The notes: generated from the letters alone by a model not told the origin. Shown: positions 9,270 through 19,373, counted from the stretch's first letter. The stretch: DNA of 64,000 nucleotides from CALMEC01 sp964531025 (GCA_964531025.1 CAZHDY010000003.1:62001-126000), one strand, 5' to 3'. A program made the numbers and translations.

Positions 9270-11612
9270 ATGGATGCGCCAGATCTTGAGAAGCAGCTCA
9301 GAGAGACGGCTGCTTCTGGAGGCGGCGATGTGATGGCCCCAGCGGGAACAGTCATCTCCTCGTCAATCCTCCGTGAAACCCTTCTCGCTCTGTCTCTCTG
9401 TGATCCTACTAACGGGGTTCGATTCCGTCTTGCGAATTGCGCGGTCGAAGAACGGCTCGTGTTGGACGATCTTCGAGTCCCGTACCCAGTGACTTTCAGT
9501 GCGGTGGACTTCCGCCAAGGCATCTCCATCGCACGCGCCCACTTTCACCATCTCGTGTTCGACGAAGGATGTGCGGTAACCGCAACAGACCCTGAACAGG
9601 CTGCTGTCATGGCCGACGGCGCCTGCATCGATCACGACTTCAGCCTCGACGTCAAGGCTAAAGGTGAAGTTCGGCTCGTCGGCGCATCGATCGGCGGGCA
9701 ACTCAACATGGCAAATGCAACTCTCCGAAACGGTAATGGCACCGCCCTCTCCGCCGACCACGCAACCATCACCGGCGACGCACTCTTCAATAGATCGTTC
9801 ACTGCGGAGGGAGAAGTGCGGCTCCTCGGCGCATCGATCGGCGGGCAGCTTAACTTGGAAGACGCGGCCCTGCGAAACACGAACGACGACGCTCTCTCCG
9901 CCGACGGCGCAACAATAGCGGGAGGCGCATTTCTCAACGGCTCGTTTACCGCGGAGGGAGAAGTGCGGCTCCTCGGCGCGTCAATCGGCAGACAACTGAA
10001 TATGGTGGGCGCGACTCTACGAAACAAGGGCGGGAATGCCTTGTCTGCTGATGGCGCGACAATCACCGGATCGGCGCTTCTGAGCGGCCCCTTCAACGCG
10101 GAAGGTGGGGTGCGGTTAATCGACGTAACCATCACCGGTCCGTTGGGCCTTACCGACGCGACCCTACGAAACGTGAATGGTGACGCCCTCTTCGCTGATC
10201 GGGCGAAACTCTCCGGCGGCGCATTCCTCAACGGAGATTTCACCGCGGAGGGGGAAGTGCGGTTCCTCGGCGCGTCGATCGGCGGACAGCTCAACCTAAA
10301 GGACGGAACGCTACGAAACGAAAACAGCATTGCCCTCTCCGCAGACGCGGCAAAGATCACTGGTGGGGCGTTCCTCAACGGAACCTTCAACGCGGAAGGC
10401 GAAGTACGGCTTGCAGGCGCGGCGATTGGCGGGTCGCTTAGCCTAGAGGGTGCCGCTCTGCGAAACAGAAGCGGCAACGCACTCTGTGCCGACGGGGTGA
10501 GAATCACAGGATCGGCCCATCTCAGCGAGTCCTTCAACGCGGAAGGCGAAGTACGGTTCGTCGGTGCCTTGATCGACGGACAGTTCAACCTCGCCAACGC
10601 GACACTACAAAACCCGAGTGGCCGTGCCCTGTCCGCAGACGGGGCACGGATCCTCGCCGATGCGCACTTCAACGACTCGTTGAAAACGGAAGGCGAGGTA
10701 CGGCTGGTTGGCGCGTCGATCGGCGGGCAACTGAACCTCAGCAACGCGCTTCTACGAAACCCAGATGGGATGGCCCTTGCTATGGATGGTGCCGTAGTAA
10801 CTGGCAATGCCATTTTCAGCGAATCGTCTACTGCAGAAGGCCACGTCATGCTGGTCGGCGTAACGATCACTGGAGACCTCTACTGGAGCGGTAATGTAAG
10901 TATGCTCGTAGCAGATGGTTTGCGGATCGTTGGAGCACTCCGCGATGACTACACCTTTCGACCCATCTCATCGAACGGGCTGAGTATCGGCGGATTTGGC
11001 CCAAGAACGCTAGCTTCGAACGATGATGGCTGGGAACTAACTAGTCGCCTTAAATGGCTCGAGAAGATTTTCGAAGGACACGTTCCTGCGCATTTATTCG
11101 AACATGTCGCCGATCTCTTCGAAGCTAGAGGCTTAAGTGATGCCGCAGCTCGTATTCGACTTCGGCGAGAGGAGTTGATCACAGCAGACAGCGATGCCAC
11201 ACCCAGCAAAACACGCCGCGCGTGGCGGGGACTAGTCGGTGCGACGACTGGGTACGGTTATAGATTCACGCGCGCGATAGTCTGGCTTCTCGCGACTGCT
11301 TTAGTCACCACCCTGGCGACAGTTTCCCTAGCTGGCTGGACGCAACAGGGAGGAGGCCTGCTCTCACAGGCAGACGGCGACCCTGGACTCTTCTTCGGAG
11401 AACCATCGATGGGGAGGGTCGTAGCTTGGAGCATCGATTCTCTCATCCCGGTTATCAACCTAGGATATGATGACACTGTACAGATCGCTGACGGCTACTG
11501 GTGGATGCAGTCTCTCCATACCCTGACCATCGCAGCCGGCTGGATCCTAGGTGTCGTCTTTGCAGCCGGGTACACCAGCCGAGTCATCGCTCAACCAAAG
11601 TCAAGAATATGA
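9270..11612 (+). CDS. Nine-repeat beta-solenoid membrane protein (Streptomyces 'membrane-associated oxidoreductase'-type)
   Basis: 780 aa. Residues about 132-572 are nine consecutive 49-residue units (consensus AEGEVRLLGASIGGQLNL...LRN...ALSADGATITG..FL...F), each exactly 147 bp, predicting a right-handed beta-helix related to pentapeptide or bactofilin folds. The C-terminus has a span at about 668-690, a hydrophobic SIDSLIPVINLG segment near 720 and a last span near 749-770. Similar proteins in Streptomyces carry the name membrane-associated oxidoreductase, but I see no redox domain. Base composition is visibly less GC-rich and codon use more relaxed than the neighbours, suggesting transfer. 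It stands alone between leftward genes. Confidence 0.7.
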   Translation: MDAPDLEKQLRETAASGGGDVMAPAGTVISSSILRETLLALSLCDPTNGVRFRLANCAVEERLVLDDLRVPYPVTFSAVDFRQGISIARAHFHHLVFDEGCAVTATDPEQAAVMADGACIDHDFSLDVKAKGEVRLVGASIGGQLNMANATLRNGNGTALSADHATITGDALFNRSFTAEGEVRLLGASIGGQLNLEDAALRNTNDDALSADGATIAGGAFLNGSFTAEGEVRLLGASIGRQLNMVGATLRNKGGNALSADGATITGSALLSGPFNAEGGVRLIDVTITGPLGLTDATLRNVNGDALFADRAKLSGGAFLNGDFTAEGEVRFLGASIGGQLNLKDGTLRNENSIALSADAAKITGGAFLNGTFNAEGEVRLAGAAIGGSLSLEGAALRNRSGNALCADGVRITGSAHLSESFNAEGEVRFVGALIDGQFNLANATLQNPSGRALSADGARILADAHFNDSLKTEGEVRLVGASIGGQLNLSNALLRNPDGMALAMDGAVVTGNAIFSESSTAEGHVMLVGVTITGDLYWSGNVSMLVADGLRIVGALRDDYTFRPISSNGLSIGGFGPRTLASNDDGWELTSRLKWLEKIFEGHVPAHLFEHVADLFEARGLSDAAARIRLRREELITADSDATPSKTRRAWRGLVGATTGYGYRFTRAIVWLLATALVTTLATVSLAGWTQQGGGLLSQADGDPGLFFGEPSMGRVVAWSIDSLIPVINLGYDDTVQIADGYWWMQSLHTLTIAAGWILGVVFAAGYTSRVIAQPKSRI
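9663..10985 (+). repeat. Nine tandem 147-bp coding repeats
   Basis: Units start at 9663, 9810, 9957, 10104, 10251, 10398, 10545, 10692 and 10839, marked by a Gly codon followed by GAA/GAG-GT-CGG-type codons (GEVRL). Spacing is exactly 147 bp throughout with no indel, while third-codon positions differ between copies. The last copy is the most diverged (GHVMLVG). Confidence 0.85.
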
Positions 11613-11722
11613 AGGCTGCCTCGACCAGATCTCCGGGTTAAGATGACGTTCACTCGAGTATCCATGCGCCTTCGGGTGGGAGGCCGCAGTTCGGGCTGTC
11701 ATCGGCCGGTAACCTTCGCGAC

Positions 11723-12340
11723 TCAGCGGCGGATGCGGACTCCCAGACCGTCCAGGACGTCGAACAGGCTGTCCATGTCGGGGCCCGTACGGACGATCCG
11801 AACGCCCTTCGACATCCTCGTGAGATCGAGGACCGTGGAGGCCGTTCCCGGGAGCGGCCCCACGTCCACCACCAGATCGACGCGATCGCGGATGTCGGTC
11901 GGTACGTCGGCCACGGTTGCCGGCGAGGCTCCGCCCGGCGCGTTCGCGCTGGTGGCGACCAGGATCTGGTCGACGCTGTCGAAAGCATGGTCCATGCTCG
12001 GGACCCTCAGACCGACCGAACCCGCCGCGTCACCGGAAGCCGCGGCGAACCTGCCGGAGGGATCGCCGATGATGCAGGTGACGGTACCGGGGACGACGGC
12101 GCGGATCACCGACCGGGCCGCCTCGTCCGTCGCGGCGATGGCGTCCTCGACCAGGTCCGGCCGGTAGACGAGGATCTGACAGGGCTTCCCCCGGTCGCGG
12201 CCCTTCACCTCGTAGAGCCGCTCGACGGCCCCCTCCACGTCGAGGGCACAGGCCAGTCCGTAGACGGTGTCCGTGGGGACCAGGGCCACACCGCCTCCGC
12301 GCAGCACCTCGTTCAGTCGCTCGGTGTCCGGTGCGCTCAT
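11723..12340 (-). CDS. tsaC: L-threonylcarbamoyladenylate synthase (Sua5/YrdC/TsaC)
   Basis: 205 aa. It makes threonylcarbamoyl-AMP from Thr, bicarbonate and ATP for the universal tRNA t6A37 modification. Diagnostic blocks are GGGVALVPTDTVYGLACAL, the KGRDRGKP motif that contacts nucleotide, TVTCIIGD, VGLRVPSMDH and LVATSANAPGGASP. Length matches the single-domain YrdC form, without the Sua5 extension. Its ATG overlaps the prmC stop by 4 nt (ATGA), so the two are translationally coupled in the leftward translation operon rpmE/prfA/hypothetical/prmC/tsaC. Confidence 0.93.
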   Translation of the reverse strand: MSAPDTERLNEVLRGGGVALVPTDTVYGLACALDVEGAVERLYEVKGRDRGKPCQILVYRPDLVEDAIAATDEAARSVIRAVVPGTVTCIIGDPSGRFAAASGDAAGSVGLRVPSMDHAFDSVDQILVATSANAPGGASPATVADVPTDIRDRVDLVVDVGPLPGTASTVLDLTRMSKGVRIVRTGPDMDSLFDVLDGLGVRIRR

Positions 12341-13218
12341 GCCCGTCGTCCCCCCACCACGCGCTCGATGCCCGCCAGGTCACACCGGCCGTCCACCTCG
12401 GCGAACCCCGCGCCCGTCAGCATCTCGCGGACCGCCTCGTGCTGCCCCTCGCCGATCTCGATGAGGACCCAGCCACCGGGCACCAGGACCCGGAGAGCGT
12501 CGGCCACGACGCGTTCGTGGCTCTCGAGACCCGTGGGGCCTGAGGCGAGCGCCCCGCGTGGCTCGAAGGCCAGTTCGGGCTGGAGACCGTCCATCTCGTC
12601 GTCGCGCAGATAGGGCGGGTTCGCCACGATCATGTCGAACTGACGATCAGCGACGGCCGTCGCGCCGTCGGAGTGGATCCACTCGACACGAGAGTCGGGA
12701 TCGTTGCGACGGGAGACCTCCAGTGCCTCCTCACTGCGATCCACGGCCGTGACGACGAGGTCGGAGCGCTCGGTTGCGAGCGCCAGCGCGATCGCGCCGC
12801 TCCCGGTGCCCCAGTCCAGGACCCGGGCGCCGTCGGCGGCACGATCGATCGCCAGCTCGACCAGCATCTCCGTCTCGGGACGGGGGATGAGGACGGACGG
12901 CGTGACCGCGAGATCGAGATGACGGAAGCCCCGCCGGCCCCGGATATAGGCCACCGGCTCACGGCCCGCCCGGCGGCGCACGAGCTCGCGATAGCGGGTG
13001 ATCTCGTCACGGTTCAGGGGACGCAACAGCTCGGTGTAGAGGTCGATGCGCTCGCACCCGAGAGCGTCTGCCAGAAGGAGCTCCGCATCAAGACGCGGCG
13101 TGTCGATCCCTCTCTCCGTGAAGAGGCCGGTGGCACGCGTGAGGATCTCGCCGATGGCGAGCGGTGCTCCCCCGTTACTGACGGGCGACCGCCACGACGA
13201 ACGAGCGCAGCGGGCCAC
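12337..13218 (-). CDS. prmC: Release factor glutamine methyltransferase
   Basis: PrmC/HemK methylates the Gln of the GGQ motif in release factors, and prfA lies two genes upstream. Seen: N-terminal helical domain (GIDTPRLDAELLLADALG), VAYIRGRRGF, SAM motif VLDWGTGSGAIALAL, and catalytic NPPY in MIVANPPYLRDDEM. The start is problematic. The only nearby standard codon is GTG 13218, inside the preceding gene by 44 nt. Alignment with typical PrmC puts residue 1 at CTC 13161, or ATC 13155, after a GGGGGAG purine run; that gives 274 aa, the usual length. It couples to tsaC through ATGA. Confidence 0.9.
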   Translation of the reverse strand: MARCARSSWRSPVSNGGAPLAIGEILTRATGLFTERGIDTPRLDAELLLADALGCERIDLYTELLRPLNRDEITRYRELVRRRAGREPVAYIRGRRGFRHLDLAVTPSVLIPRPETEMLVELAIDRAADGARVLDWGTGSGAIALALATERSDLVVTAVDRSEEALEVSRRNDPDSRVEWIHSDGATAVADRQFDMIVANPPYLRDDEMDGLQPELAFEPRGALASGPTGLESHERVVADALRVLVPGGWVLIEIGEGQHEAVREMLTGAGFAEVDGRCDLAGIERVVGGRRA

Positions 13219-13827
13219 GCAGGTACTCGTTGACCTCGTCCATGGTCGCGAGGATCCCGGCGAAGTCCATGTCGATCTCGCGCTGCGAGTACACGACGCG
13301 CAGATAGATCCACGAGGCGTCGGCGTGCATGGGCTCGATGGAACAGTCGATGCTGCCCTCACCGAGCGATCGCCAGATGCGCAGCCCCAGCGAGACGTCG
13401 TCGTCCTCCTCACCCAGCATGGCCAGACGCTCGGTGTCGAAGCGCACGATGTCGTCGATGATGACGGCACGTCCGGCCCCCTCGACCTCGAGGTCCCAGG
13501 TGGCGACGAGGGTGATGTCCTCCAGCCACAGCGGCCCCATGCCGAAGCGCTCGATGGCCTCGCCCACAAGCCCGTCGACCCGCTCCCGTCCCTCCTGGTA
13601 GCCCAGGCGGGTCACACCACCACACGCGACCTGCGTGGGTCGCAGCACCAGCTCAGCGCCATCCGGATTCGACATGGTGGCGCCACCCTCGTCCAGGAAC
13701 TCCAGCCGCGGTACGTCGTACGGCGCGCTGATGTCGGTGAAGAACGATGCGAGTTCGCCGCGCGGAAGGTCGACGGCGTCGTACCGGATGGTCACGCCGA
13801 GGAACTCGGAACGCAGCAGGTCGGGGT

Positions 13828-13831
<4 letters not shown>
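13175..13831 (-). CDS. Conserved hypothetical protein between prfA and prmC
   Basis: 218 aa, GTG start overlapping the prfA stop by 4 nt (GTGA), so it is coupled to prfA. The sequence alternates acidic beta-strand-like segments (for example VRFDTERLAMLGEEDDD, WIYLRVVYSQREIDMDF) with few charged helices, no signal peptide and no membrane span. I do not recognise a domain; it has a faint look of TIGR04255-type proteins. Its position inside a prfA-prmC operon hints at a cytosolic role, but no function should be assigned. Confidence 0.7.
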
Positions 13832-14913
<1,082 letters not shown>

Positions 14914-14939
14914 CTCAGATCACCTCCGTCAGCACGACT

Positions 14940-14955
14940 GGGCCCCGAGGGGCCC
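14940..14955 (-). terminator. GC hairpin between rpmE and prfA
   Basis: GGGCCCC-GA-GGGGCCC in the 58-bp gap after the rpmE stop. It may stop rpmE transcription or attenuate read-through into prfA. There is no T-tract, so it is only a candidate. Confidence 0.4.
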
Positions 14956-14971
14956 GGGATCCGGTGTGCGA

Positions 14972-15184
14972 CTACGACTGCTGCTGACGACGGGCCAGCT
15001 TGCGCTGGAAGCGCTCCACGCGTCCACCGGTGTCGACCAGCTTCTGCCGGCCGGTGTAGAACGGGTGGCAGTTGCTGCAGATCTCCACGCGGATCTCGGT
15101 CTTCGTCGAACGCGTGGTGAACGTGTTGCCGCAGGTGCAGCTGACGACGGCGTTGACGTACTCGGGGTGGATGTCCGTTTTCAT
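14972..15184 (-). CDS. rpmE: 50S ribosomal protein L31 (zinc-binding form)
   Basis: 70 aa. MKTDIHPEYV start and cysteines in SCTCGNTF and ICSNCHPFYTG make the C+ (zinc ribbon) type of bL31, which sits at the subunit interface. Length is standard. GAGAGG precedes the ATG. It is first in the leftward block with prfA, separated by a small GC hairpin; the common actinobacterial neighbour rho is not here. Confidence 0.97.
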   Translation of the reverse strand: MKTDIHPEYVNAVVSCTCGNTFTTRSTKTEIRVEICSNCHPFYTGRQKLVDTGGRVERFQRKLARRQQQS

Positions 15185-15274
15185 GGTGCCTCTCTCATGG
15201 GTGACGACGACCGACCGCGTAGTCTAGCGCTCTCACCCGTCGCGTGTCGGACGACCATCGGCGTCCGCTCCCGA

Positions 15275-17821
15275 TCAGGAGTGCAGCGACACCTGCCCGG
15301 CCATGCGCAGCTCCAGATCCGCGAGGGTCTCCGGGCGTCCCAGATGGTAGCCCTGCACGCGATCGGCGCCGAAGGTCGTCAGCGTGGACAGTGATCCCGC
15401 GGTCTCGACGCCCTCCACGATGACCTCGAGGCCCAGCGACTGCACCAGCTCGATCATGCTGCGAAGCACCACGCGCTCACGCTCCGTGATGGCCTCGGCC
15501 ACGAAGGAACGGTCGATCTTCACCCCGTCCACGGGAAGGTGTCGCAGGCGCGCGAACGACGAGTGGCCGGTGCCGAAGTCATCGATCCATGACCCGACGC
15601 CGATGGCGCGCAGACCCTCGAGTGCCTCGATGGCGGCGGCGTGGTCCTCCATGATGGAGTCCTCGGTGATCTCGACGATGAGTCGTCCGGGGCCGACGCC
15701 GTACTCGGTGAGGGCATCGCCGATCCATCGCACAAGATCCGCCTCGTAGAGGTTCCGCACCGACAGGTTGACCGAGACCGTGAAGTCCGGCCTCCGTCGC
15801 CCGATCTCGCGCAGGTCCTGCAACGCGCGCCGGATGACCCAGCGGGTCAGGGCGCGGATCTGGTCCGAGTTCTCGGCAAGTCCGACGAAGACCGCGGGCG
15901 GGATCACGCCGGCGGTCGGATGGACCCAGCGCGTGAGTGCTTCGGTGCCGACGATGCGACCGGTGGCCACGTCCACCACCGGCTGGTGGTGCAGCTCCAG
16001 GCCGTCGGTGGCGAGCGCCGCCTCCAGATCGCCGATGAGGGCGAGCTTGCCCGAGGCGAACGGATCGATGTGCGGTTCGTAGACCTCGACACCGCCACCG
16101 TTGTCCTTGGCCCGGTGCATGGCGACGTCGGCCCGGCGGATGAGTTCGTCGACCGTGTCCGCATCGGCAGGGGCGGTCGCGATGCCGATGCTGGTACGAA
16201 CGCGCAACCGCAGCTCCCCGAGGTGGACCGGCTGGCTGATGGCGTCGCTGATCTCGCTGGCGGTGGTACGCACGTGCTCGCCGGCGGATCCGGTCACGAC
16301 CACGGCGAACTCATCCCCGCCGGTGCGGCAGGCATAGCCGTATCCGGACGGACGGCAGTTGACGATGCGATTGGCAAGCTCGCGCAGGAGCATGTCGCCG
16401 GTCTCGTGGCCGAGCGCGTCGTTGATCTCCTTGAAGGCATCGAGATCGATCGACAGCAGCCCCACGCAACCGGAGTCCGGGGAGTCGAGTATCTCGGTGA
16501 GGTGCTCGACCAGCGCCCGGCGGTTCGGCAGCCCGGTCAGGTCGTCGCGACGCGCCTGGTCGTAGAGGAGGCGGGCCGCCTCGACGCGGTCGGTGATGTC
16601 CATGAAGTCGACGGTGCAATTGGCGGCGTCGACGACCCGGGCGCTGATCTCGATGACCCGCCCGTCCGGCCGGGTGACCTCGGCAGACCGGACGGCCCCG
16701 GCCTCAAACGGCCGCTCCAGGATCCCGGCCACCGCCGTGAGCACCGTGTGGTCCGGCGCCGTGGCCGCGAGCGAGGCTCCGACGACGTCGGCACCCTCGA
16801 ACATCGTGTCCGCGGCGGCGTTGACCGAGGTGACGGTCCACTCGCCGCCCTCCGAACGGGTGAGGAGGATCTGCGGGATGGGAGAGGTCATCACCACGTG
16901 TCCCAGGGTGGCGACCTCGCTCTCCATGGCGACCTGATGGGTGCGATCGAGCAGGACGCCGGCGTAGACGACGTGGCGGCCGAAGGAGTCGGTGATGGCC
17001 GAGACGTGTGCCTCGCACGAGCGCCAGGCGCCGTCGGCGTGACGCAACCGGAACGTGAGCACCGGCGCCGGATCACACGAGTCGATGTCCGTGAGCAGGC
17101 AGGGGTCGTCGGGGTGACGGATCGAGGCCAGGAACGCACGGTCCTTCCAGCGTTCCGCGGGATAGCCGAAGAGACGTTCGGCCGACGAGGCCACGCGCAG
17201 ACCGCGGCCCGGGATCTCCTCCCAGAGGATCGCATCGATGTACCGCGAGATGAGACGCTCGTGCTCACCGATCGTCCGAGCGCCGATGTTCAGGCGGACG
17301 GCGCGGAAGGTGAGGACGGCCGTCGCGGTGCAGAAGGCCGCGACCAACAGCCAGAGCGGCGGGCGATCGCCGACCGTGTACATGAGGATGACGGCGACCG
17401 TCACGCCGAGATATGTGATGGCGGCGACCTTCGGGCGGAAGGTGGCACCCCACGCCAGCATGACGACGCCGATGGTGAGGAGCGCCGCGGCCGGCAGCCC
17501 CACAACGGCGAATACCGACAGCAGCACGATGTCGACCATCGTCACGACACCGGCGTGCCGCGGTCGCACCGCGCTGACGACGTGGGCGACCGCGCCCACG
17601 GCGAGGGCGACCATGACAAGGGCGTCCGCCCGGTCCGCGCGTCCGTCGACGAGGCCGACGGCGAGGATGACGGCGAGCAGGACGTGGCGCCCGAGCCACA
17701 TCCAGCGACAGAGCGAAAACGCGCTCGCCTGGTCGGCCGGGGCCTCGGAGACCCGGCTACGTACCCGCCCGCGTTGCAGCGCCCCGAAAGCCGGATTCGC
17801 GCTCTTGCCCATCATGTCCAT
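15275..17821 (-). CDS. Membrane PAS-GGDEF-EAL cyclic-di-GMP protein
   Basis: 848 aa from ATG 17821, followed by further in-frame ATGs at 17815 and 17812; longer frames to 17995 add an implausible Cys/Arg-rich leader. Several hydrophobic helices (about residues 38-150) form a membrane sensor, followed by two PAS/PAC-like segments, GGDEF (RTGGDEFAVVV near residue 500) and EAL (TEALTRW near 626, DDFGTGHSSFARL, VKIDRSFV, EGVET). Both catalytic signatures are intact, so it may both make and break cyclic-di-GMP. It is the second such dual-domain protein in the window. A parS-like site is 181 bp upstream of its start. Confidence 0.93.
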   Translation of the reverse strand: MDMMGKSANPAFGALQRGRVRSRVSEAPADQASAFSLCRWMWLGRHVLLAVILAVGLVDGRADRADALVMVALAVGAVAHVVSAVRPRHAGVVTMVDIVLLSVFAVVGLPAAALLTIGVVMLAWGATFRPKVAAITYLGVTVAVILMYTVGDRPPLWLLVAAFCTATAVLTFRAVRLNIGARTIGEHERLISRYIDAILWEEIPGRGLRVASSAERLFGYPAERWKDRAFLASIRHPDDPCLLTDIDSCDPAPVLTFRLRHADGAWRSCEAHVSAITDSFGRHVVYAGVLLDRTHQVAMESEVATLGHVVMTSPIPQILLTRSEGGEWTVTSVNAAADTMFEGADVVGASLAATAPDHTVLTAVAGILERPFEAGAVRSAEVTRPDGRVIEISARVVDAANCTVDFMDITDRVEAARLLYDQARRDDLTGLPNRRALVEHLTEILDSPDSGCVGLLSIDLDAFKEINDALGHETGDMLLRELANRIVNCRPSGYGYACRTGGDEFAVVVTGSAGEHVRTTASEISDAISQPVHLGELRLRVRTSIGIATAPADADTVDELIRRADVAMHRAKDNGGGVEVYEPHIDPFASGKLALIGDLEAALATDGLELHHQPVVDVATGRIVGTEALTRWVHPTAGVIPPAVFVGLAENSDQIRALTRWVIRRALQDLREIGRRRPDFTVSVNLSVRNLYEADLVRWIGDALTEYGVGPGRLIVEITEDSIMEDHAAAIEALEGLRAIGVGSWIDDFGTGHSSFARLRHLPVDGVKIDRSFVAEAITERERVVLRSMIELVQSLGLEVIVEGVETAGSLSTLTTFGADRVQGYHLGRPETLADLELRMAGQVSLHS

Positions 17822-17956
17822 TCCATCGGTGTTCCGGAACGAGGCCTTGAATCCTCTCGCCGGCGCGTCACATGTGGCGAATCCGACATCGCGGAAGACG
17901 CGAACACCGTCGCAGAAGACGCGGATTTCCGCGCACAACTCGTACCGATGCGCCCC

Positions 17957-17971
17957 GGGTGCCAGGCACCC
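17957..17971. other. Small perfect hairpin
   Basis: GGGTGCCAGGCACCC, 15 bp, in the region between efeB and the GGDEF/EAL gene, 31 bp from the parS-like site. It could be a terminator element for the leftward efe operon. Confidence 0.35.
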
Positions 17972-18001
17972 AGGGTGCACTCGCCCTCTCCGCACGGCTG
18001 A

Positions 18002-18017
18002 TGTTTCACGTGAAACT
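18002..18017. promoter_or_regulatory. parS-like ParB-binding site
   Basis: TGTTTCACGTGAAACT matches the widely conserved chromosomal parS consensus (TGTTNCACGTGAAACA) at all but the last base and contains a perfect 14-bp palindrome, GTTTCACGTGAAAC (18003-18016). It is intergenic, which adds weight. parS recruits ParB for origin segregation and is usually found near oriC, so the window may lie in the origin-proximal part of the chromosome. No parB is in the window; a ParA-family gene is 21 kb away. Confidence 0.8.
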
Positions 18018-18085
18018 CACGGTTTCGTGACACCTGGTCGCACGGGCCGTGACGAAGGTCGCGCAGTATGTGGCACCGGCTGCGC

Positions 18086-19336
18086 TCAGGAGAACAGCGA
18101 CTGCCCCAACCACTCGCCCTCGGAGAGCCCGGGTGGCACCGCCCAGATCCCCGAACCGGTGTGCTGGAGGTACTCCATCAGCCCGTCGTCACGGGACAGG
18201 CGTGTCTGCATCGGGATGTAGTGCTTGTCCGGGTCGTTCACGAACGCGATGAAGAAGAGCCCCGCGTTCATGCGTCCCAGGCGGTCGGCGCCGTCGGTGA
18301 AGTTGTAGCCGCGCCGCAAAATACGGCTGCCGCTGTTCACAGTGGGATGTGCGAGCCGGACGTGGGCGTCGACCGGGATGATCGGTCCGTCGCGACCCTG
18401 CATGGCGAGATCGAGCTCGGTGAACTCGCCCCCTCCCGAGAGCGGGGCACCGTCCACCCGGGTACGGCCGATGAGCCCCTCCTGCTCCCGCAGGCTGGTG
18501 CGGTCCCACGGCTCGATGGACATGTTGATGCGCCGGGCGATGAGAAAGGAACCACCGACGAACCAGTCCGGGGCGTCCCCCTTCGGCACCCAAACGAACT
18601 CATCGAGGGCATCGGTCTCGTCGGACCGGATGTTGGCGGTGCCGTCCTTGAACCCGAAGAGGTTCCGGGGGGTGTCCTGGCTGCGGGTGGTGGAGGAGGT
18701 CCGGCCGAAGCCGAGCTGCGCCCAGCGCATGGCCACGGTCCCGAACCCGATGCGGGCCAGGTTGCGGATGGCGTGCACGGCGACCTGAGGGTCGTTGGCG
18801 CAGGCCTGGACGCAGAGATCGCCATCGCTGCGATCCGGATCCAGGTTGTCGGCCGGGAAGTGCGGCAGCCGCTTCAGGTTCGCGGGCCGCCCGGAGTCCA
18901 ATCCGAACCGGTCCTTTCCGTCCTTCCGGAAGAGGGTCGGCCCGAAGCCGAAGGTGATGGTCAGTCCCGACGCCGGAAGATCCTGGGACTCACCGGTGTC
19001 GGCGGGTGGCGCATCGTACGGCTGGGGAGCTCCGTCGCCCACCAGTCGCCCCTCGGTCATCTCGACCGCGGCGGCGGTCCATGCCCGGAACAGCGCCTGC
19101 AGGTCGTCACGTGAGCCGGTCGTCACGTCGAACGCCGCGAAGTGCAGCCGGTCCTGCGCCGGCGTGACGATCCCCGCCTGATGCTCCCCGTGGAACGCAT
19201 AGGACGCCGCGGCATCGGCGTCCGTGGAGCCGGAGCCGGATCCCCCATCGCCGAGCGAGCGCCCGGCGATGAACGATCCCGCGACCAGCGCACCCGCCGC
19301 GCCCCCGAGGAGGCTGCGGCGGGTCACCCCATCCAT
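18086..19336 (-). CDS. efeB: Deferrochelatase / Dyp-type peroxidase EfeB
   Basis: 416 aa. A twin-arginine signal (VTRRSLLGGAAGALVAG, residues 4-20) exports the folded haem protein. Dyp hallmarks: NLFGFKDGTANI (GxxDG), the axial-His segment VDAHVRLAHP, and distal Arg in SRILRRGYNF. EfeB oxidises ferrous iron or removes iron from haem at the outer face of the membrane for the EfeUO system. It is last gene of efeU-efeO-efeB, 37 bp after efeO, so it is probably co-transcribed and iron-regulated. Confidence 0.95.
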   Translation of the reverse strand: MDGVTRRSLLGGAAGALVAGSFIAGRSLGDGGSGSGSTDADAAASYAFHGEHQAGIVTPAQDRLHFAAFDVTTGSRDDLQALFRAWTAAAVEMTEGRLVGDGAPQPYDAPPADTGESQDLPASGLTITFGFGPTLFRKDGKDRFGLDSGRPANLKRLPHFPADNLDPDRSDGDLCVQACANDPQVAVHAIRNLARIGFGTVAMRWAQLGFGRTSSTTRSQDTPRNLFGFKDGTANIRSDETDALDEFVWVPKGDAPDWFVGGSFLIARRINMSIEPWDRTSLREQEGLIGRTRVDGAPLSGGGEFTELDLAMQGRDGPIIPVDAHVRLAHPTVNSGSRILRRGYNFTDGADRLGRMNAGLFFIAFVNDPDKHYIPMQTRLSRDDGLMEYLQHTGSGIWAVPPGLSEGEWLGQSLFS

Positions 19337-19373
19337 GGCGTCCGATCCTGCGACGCGGTGGATGCGAAACGGA

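Noticed and set aside
9410..9428. tRNA T-arm-like sequence (GGGGTTCGATTCCG) possibly marking an integration site
   Set aside because: It lies inside the repeat-protein gene and encodes ordinary residues (NGVRFR); no acceptor, D or anticodon arms and no second copy were found.
15641..18001. Very long rightward open frame (786 codons) opposite the GGDEF/EAL gene
   Set aside because: It is a high-GC antisense shadow: composition is Asp/Gly/Arg/His-rich with no domain, while the opposite strand encodes an obvious GGDEF-EAL protein. The same applies to long frames opposite eno-mazG (53509-55842) and mfd (58535-60496).
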